Assembly: GCA_936933955.1 (NCBI GenBank)
Contig: CAKZIN010000064.1
Span: forward strand, 1-25,864
DNA length: 25,864 bases
Direction of reading: 5' to 3'
From: an uncultured Sphingopyxis sp.
GTDB lineage: Bacteria > Pseudomonadota > Alphaproteobacteria > Sphingomonadales > Sphingomonadaceae
Shown here piece by piece: positions 22,344-25,864 of the stretch. A program made the position numbers and the translations under genes. The notes below the pieces were generated by a model that was not told where the DNA came from, did no database searches, and saw only the letters and a list, made by a program, of their open reading frames with translations. Each line of letters starts with the position of its first letter. The first letter of the stretch is position 1.

Positions 22344-22739
22344 CTAGACCTGCTCCTCACCCACCTCGGTTGGCTGGCCATCTTCGCCCAGCGCGACGAA
22401 GGTGAAGCGGCCTTCGGTCACCAGGGTGCGCACCCCGGTGTCCTCGCGCATCGCCACCGCGACGATGTGGACGGTGAGGCTGGTGCGGCCGACGCGGACG
22501 ACCTCCGCGTAGAAGCTGACGACGTCGCCGACGTGGACCGGCTTGTGAAACTCCATCGCGTCGATGCCGACGGTGACCACCCGGTGGCGGGTGCGCTGGC
22601 GGGCGGCGACCTCCCCTGCAAGGTCCATCTGCGCGAGCAGCCAGCCGCCCCAGATGTCGCCTGCCGGGTTGGTGTCGCGGGGCATGGCGCGGGTGCGGAT
22701 GGCGGGCTCGCCGGAGGGAAGCGGATCGTCGCTGGCCAT
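22344..22739 (-). CDS. Acyl-CoA thioesterase, YciA-type hotdog protein
   Basis: Hydrolyses acyl-CoA to free acid and CoA. The 131-residue single hotdog domain has the active-site helix NPAGDIWGGWLLAQMDLAGEV (about residues 24-44) with the conserved Asp, then GIDAMEFHKPVHVGDVVSFY (about 58-77) and the final strand VTEGRFTFVAL. This pattern is typical of the YciA/BFIT group. ATG 22739 is preceded by a purine-rich stretch. The gene is downstream of rlmN on the same strand but separated from it by a hairpin and repeats, so it probably has its own transcript. Confidence 0.9.
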   Translation of the reverse strand: MASDDPLPSGEPAIRTRAMPRDTNPAGDIWGGWLLAQMDLAGEVAARQRTRHRVVTVGIDAMEFHKPVHVGDVVSFYAEVVRVGRTSLTVHIVAVAMREDTGVRTLVTEGRFTFVALGEDGQPTEVGEEQV

Positions 22740-22763
22740 GTCACTTCATCCCCCATCGCGCCT

Positions 22764-22886
22764 GAAAGTTCAGGCAAAGTTCACACCAAAAACGCGGGTT
22801 TCGCGCCGTTTTTCGAGCAAAGGCTTGCCCCGGGTAGCTCGCGCCCGCAACTAACAAATGTTGCGAAAGTTCAGGGCAAAGTTCAC
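22764..22886 (-). repeat. Two direct copies of a tandem TGAACTTT element
   Basis: Leftward, the block GTGAACTTTGCC followed by (C)TGAACTTTC occurs twice, at 22886-22865 and 22784-22764, the copies being 22 and 21 bases and differing by one inserted base. Each copy is itself two TGAACTTT units. The first copy contains the rlmN stop codon; the second lies just before the thioesterase ribosome site. A hairpin sits between them. Confidence 0.8.
22788..22813. terminator. Probable bidirectional terminator between rlmN and the thioesterase gene
   Basis: AAAAACG (22788-22794) pairs with CGTTTTT (22807-22813); two more G-C pairs form inside after one bulged base. With A5 on one side and T5 on the other, it provides a U-run in either direction. 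Read leftward it lies about 70 bases past the rlmN stop. Confidence 0.55.
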
Positions 22887-24157
22887 GCGTCGAGCGCCGC
22901 CAGCTTTTCCTCCGCCAGCCGGTCGAGTTCGGCGCGGCTCTTCTTTTCCGCGGCGCTTTTGAGCTGCCCGCACGCCGCCATGATATCGCGCCCGCGCGGG
23001 GTGCGCACGGGGGCGGAGATGCCCGCTTCGAACACGATGTCGGAGAAGCGCTTGACCCGCTCTGGCGAGGAACAGGCGTAGGGCGCCCCCGGCCACGGGT
23101 TGAACGGGATGAGGTTGACCTTTGCCGGCAGCCGATACTGGCGGATCAGCCGCACCAGCTCGCGTGCGTCCTCGTCGCTGTCGTTCTTCCCCGCGAGCAT
23201 GACATATTCGAAAGTGATGCGCCGCGCGTTGTTGGCGCCGGGGTAGGCGGCGCACGCTTCGAGCAGCTCCTCGATGCCGTACTTGCGATTGAGCGGCACG
23301 ATCTCGTCGCGGACTTCCTTGGTGACCGCATGCAGGCTGACCGCGAGGTTGACGCCGATCTCCTCGCCCGCGCGGGCCATCATCGGCACCACGCCCGAAG
23401 TCGAGAGCGTGATCCGCCGCTTCGACAGCGCGAGGCCGTCGCCGTCCATGACGATGCGCATCGCATCGCGCACATTCTCGAAATTATAGAGCGGCTCGCC
23501 CATCCCCATCAGCACGATGTTGGTGAGCAGGCGCCCGTCGGAGGTGTATTGTGGCGCGTCGTCGTCGAGTTCGTCGTCGCCATCCGCCAGCGCCGCGGCC
23601 ATGTTGCCCTTGGGCCATTCGCCGAGCGCATCGCGCGCCAGCAGCACCTGCCCCACGATTTCCCCCGCGGTCAGGTTGCGGACGAGGCGCATCGTGCCGG
23701 TGTGGCAGAAGCGGCAGTTGAGCGTGCAGCCGACCTGGCTCGAGATGCACAGCGTGCCGCGGTCGGCATCGGGGATGAACACCATCTCGAATTCATGCCC
23801 GTCGGCGGTGGCGAGCAGCCACTTGCGCGTGCCGTCGCTCGATTGCTGCGCGGTAACGGTGCGCGGGCGGTCGATGGTGAAGCGCTCGTGGAGCCACGGG
23901 CGCATCGACTTGGCGATGTCGGTCATCGCCTCGAAATCGGTGACGCCGCGATGGTAGATCCAGTGCCAGATCTGCTTGGCGCGCAGCTTCGCGGCCCTGG
24001 CATCGAGCCCTGCGTCGGCGAGCGCTGCCGCGATCTCCGCCCTCGGCAAGCCCACCAGCGACACGCGCGCGTCGGCTCCGGCGGGCTCCGGACGAGCGAC
24101 GGGCACAGGGTCGATCAGCCCGGCGATGGGCATCAGGGGGGTGGCAATGCTGTCCAT
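22883..24157 (-). CDS. rlmN: 23S rRNA (adenine2503-C2)-methyltransferase, radical SAM
   Basis: Methylates C2 of A2503 in 23S rRNA, and A37 in some tRNAs. The 424-residue product has the radical-SAM motif CTLNCRFC (Cys144, Cys148, Cys151), the upstream CISSQVG, the GMGEPLYNFENV box (about 218-229), and the second catalytic Cys396 in RGRDIMAACGQL, which forms the methyl-cysteine intermediate. An acidic insertion (about 190-203, ADGDDELDDD) lies between the cluster and the GMGEP box. The N-terminus (1-30) is a Pro/Ala lead. ATG 24157 gives the family length; the gap to phaC upstream is 61 bases. Its stop lies inside a TGAACTTT repeat. Confidence 0.97.
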   Translation of the reverse strand: MDSIATPLMPIAGLIDPVPVARPEPAGADARVSLVGLPRAEIAAALADAGLDARAAKLRAKQIWHWIYHRGVTDFEAMTDIAKSMRPWLHERFTIDRPRTVTAQQSSDGTRKWLLATADGHEFEMVFIPDADRGTLCISSQVGCTLNCRFCHTGTMRLVRNLTAGEIVGQVLLARDALGEWPKGNMAAALADGDDELDDDAPQYTSDGRLLTNIVLMGMGEPLYNFENVRDAMRIVMDGDGLALSKRRITLSTSGVVPMMARAGEEIGVNLAVSLHAVTKEVRDEIVPLNRKYGIEELLEACAAYPGANNARRITFEYVMLAGKNDSDEDARELVRLIRQYRLPAKVNLIPFNPWPGAPYACSSPERVKRFSDIVFEAGISAPVRTPRGRDIMAACGQLKSAAEKKSRAELDRLAEEKLAALDA

Positions 24158-24218
24158 GATCGCCGGGCGATATAGTCGATCCCCGTCGCGATGAAAATGG
24201 CCGGGGCGTCGGCGCTCC

Positions 24219-25850
24219 CTAGCGCGCCTTTACGTAGTCACCGGGCGCATCCGCGATCGCGGGGAGGGCGACGCCCGGCAGGCGGGACCCTTCCGCGGGC
24301 ACGCGGCCGTCGCCATCCTCCTCCGCGTCAAAGGCGGCGATCCATTCGATCCAGTCGGGCCACCAGCTGCCCTTGGTCTCGGTCGCGCCCGCGACGAACG
24401 CCTCGAGGCTGTCGACGCGCCGGTCGTTGCGCCAATATTGGTATTTCTGCGCGGAGGGCGGATTGACGACGCCCGCGATGTGCCCCGACCCTGCGAGAAC
24501 GAAGCGGGTCGGGCCGCTGAACAGCTGCGTCATGCGGAACACGCTGCGCGCCGGGGCGATATGGTCGTCCTTGCCCGCCTGGATATAGGTCGGCGTCTTG
24601 ACCTGTCGCAGGTCGAGCGGAGTGCCGTCGATGGTCACTCCGCCCGGCACGACCAGCCGGTTGTCGCGATAAAGGTCGCGCAGATAGGCGCCGTGCCACT
24701 TGGGCGGCAGGTTGGTGGTGTCACCGTTCCAGTAGAGAAGGTCGAACGGCGCATAATCCTCACCCAGCAGATAGTTGCTGACGACATAGTTCCAGATGAG
24801 GTCGCGCCCCCGCAGCGCGTTGAACGTCGCCGCCATATAGCGCCCGTCGAAATAGCCGGGCGCGGAAAGCTGCTCGATCAGCTGAAGGTGCGGCTCGGTC
24901 ACCATCAGGCCAAGCTCGCCCGCGTCCTCGAAATCGACCTGCGCGGTGAAGAAGGTCGCGCTGCGCACCGCATCGTCCGCCCCGCGCGCTGCGAGCAGCG
25001 CCAGCGTCGCCGCCAGCGTCGTGCCGGCGACGCAATAGCCGATGGCGTGGACGGCATCGACCTCCAGCGCCTCCCGCACGGTGGCGATCGCCTCAATCTG
25101 CGCGGCGACGTAGTCGTCCCAGACGAGCTCCTGCATTGACGCGTCGGCGGAGCGCCAGCTGACCATGAACACGCTGAGCCCCCGATCGAGCGCCCAGCGC
25201 ACGAAGCTCTTCTTTTCGTTGAGGTCGAGGATGTAGAAGCGGTTGATCCACGGCGGGAAAATCACCAGCGGCGTGCGGTACACGCTGGCCGTGGTAGGGG
25301 CGTAGTGGATGAGTTCGAAAAGGTCGGTGCGATGCACCACCTTGCCGGGGGTGGTGGCGATGTTGCCACCCACCTCGAACCGGCTCGCATCGACATGCGT
25401 CAGCTGCCCGCGCCGCATATCGGCGAGCATGTGCTCGAGCCCTTTGACGAGGTTCGCGCCGCGCGTTTCGAGCGTGCGACGCATCACCTCGGGATTGGTG
25501 GCGGCAAAGTTGGTCGGCGCCATCGCATCGACGATGTTCTGCGTCGCAAAGCGCAGCTGCTCGCGCGCGCGTTCGTCGGCGACGGGAGCGCTCTCCGCGG
25601 CGGCGAACATGCGTTCGGCGAACGCGTCGTAGCTCTGGCGGATGAAGGCGAACACAGGCTGCTCGCGCCAGTCCGGCGCGGCGAAGCGCTTGTCGGGTTT
25701 CGGGGCGGTGGCGGCGTCGCTTGAGGCGGGGCTCGCGGGCATGAGGTTGGCGAGCATCTGCTGCCAGGCGCTGATCCCGCTCTGCCACCATTGTTCGAGC
25801 GCTTGCATCGGGTCCGCCGCGGGGGCGCCGGTCGCGGGCCAGGGACGCAT
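24219..25850 (-). CDS. phaC: Class I poly(3-hydroxyalkanoate) synthase (5' end possibly beyond the window)
   Basis: Polymerises 3-hydroxyacyl-CoA into the storage polyester on the granule surface. Visible: an N-terminal domain with SGISAWQQMLANLM, the phrase PLVIFPPWINRFYILDLNEKKSF (two boxes within residues about 194-216), and the lipase-like box GYCVAG with Cys273. Asp429 (AGKDDHIAPA) and His457 (AGSGHIAGVVNPP) complete the catalytic triad. The 543 residues from ATG 25850 are slightly short for class I, and the frame is open to the edge of the window, so the true start may lie beyond 25864. No phaA, phaB or phasin gene is visible here. Confidence 0.95.
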   Translation of the reverse strand: MRPWPATGAPAADPMQALEQWWQSGISAWQQMLANLMPASPASSDAATAPKPDKRFAAPDWREQPVFAFIRQSYDAFAERMFAAAESAPVADERAREQLRFATQNIVDAMAPTNFAATNPEVMRRTLETRGANLVKGLEHMLADMRRGQLTHVDASRFEVGGNIATTPGKVVHRTDLFELIHYAPTTASVYRTPLVIFPPWINRFYILDLNEKKSFVRWALDRGLSVFMVSWRSADASMQELVWDDYVAAQIEAIATVREALEVDAVHAIGYCVAGTTLAATLALLAARGADDAVRSATFFTAQVDFEDAGELGLMVTEPHLQLIEQLSAPGYFDGRYMAATFNALRGRDLIWNYVVSNYLLGEDYAPFDLLYWNGDTTNLPPKWHGAYLRDLYRDNRLVVPGGVTIDGTPLDLRQVKTPTYIQAGKDDHIAPARSVFRMTQLFSGPTRFVLAGSGHIAGVVNPPSAQKYQYWRNDRRVDSLEAFVAGATETKGSWWPDWIEWIAAFDAEEDGDGRVPAEGSRLPGVALPAIADAPGDYVKAR

Positions 25851-25864
25851 GCCGACGCCGGCCA

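Overview
This is a GC-rich, gene-dense chromosomal segment that reads as core genome of an alphaproteobacterium of the order Sphingomonadales (Sphingomonas or a close relative). The evidence is the high G+C content, the strong G/C bias at third codon positions, frequent GTG/TTG starts, and the gene orders lepB-acpS-pdxJ-pyrE and ctaC-ctaD-ctaB-orf-ctaG-ctaE-DUF983-surf1. No phage, insertion sequence, CRISPR array or rRNA is visible. One tRNA gene (tRNA-Tyr) is present. The species assignment is inference.

Layout. Positions 1-2728 are a leftward operon: pyrE, pdxJ, acpS and lepB (lepB cut by the window edge). Positions 2985-9786 are a rightward operon for the aa3-type cytochrome c oxidase. It holds subunits II, I and III (ctaC, ctaD, ctaE), heme O synthase (ctaB), the CuB chaperone (ctaG), a 49-residue membrane protein, a DUF983 protein and a SURF1-type assembly factor. 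Several of its joints are overlapping stop/start codons. A 30-bp imperfect inverted repeat (9771-9857) closes the operon and runs into the tail of ispG, which reads leftward.

Positions 11282-15069 carry envelope and stress genes: a TorF-type porin, an RcnB-like periplasmic protein, a general-stress protein with seven copies of an 18-residue repeat, and a nucleotide-sugar epimerase. Then come thrC and an rRNA-methyltransferase-like gene (both +), facing a leftward zincin-ccmA-ccmB chain joined by 4-base overlaps. The chain's last stop codon overlaps that of the methyltransferase.

Positions 19274-25850 are mixed housekeeping genes: phhB (+), an exported protein with an NC-x-HF motif (+), an AlkA-type glycosylase (-), a [2Fe-2S] ferredoxin (+), an RlmB/TrmH-type methyltransferase (-), tRNA-Tyr (+), an acyl-CoA thioesterase (-), rlmN (-) and the polyhydroxyalkanoate synthase phaC (-), whose 5' end is near or beyond the window edge.

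Most of the window is ordinary. The parts that deserve a second look are the repeat-bearing stress protein with a possible general-stress promoter, the exported NC-x-HF protein, the paired TGAACTTT repeats around a terminator after rlmN, and the palindromic repeat at the end of the oxidase operon. I see no clear sign of a wholly new multi-gene system.
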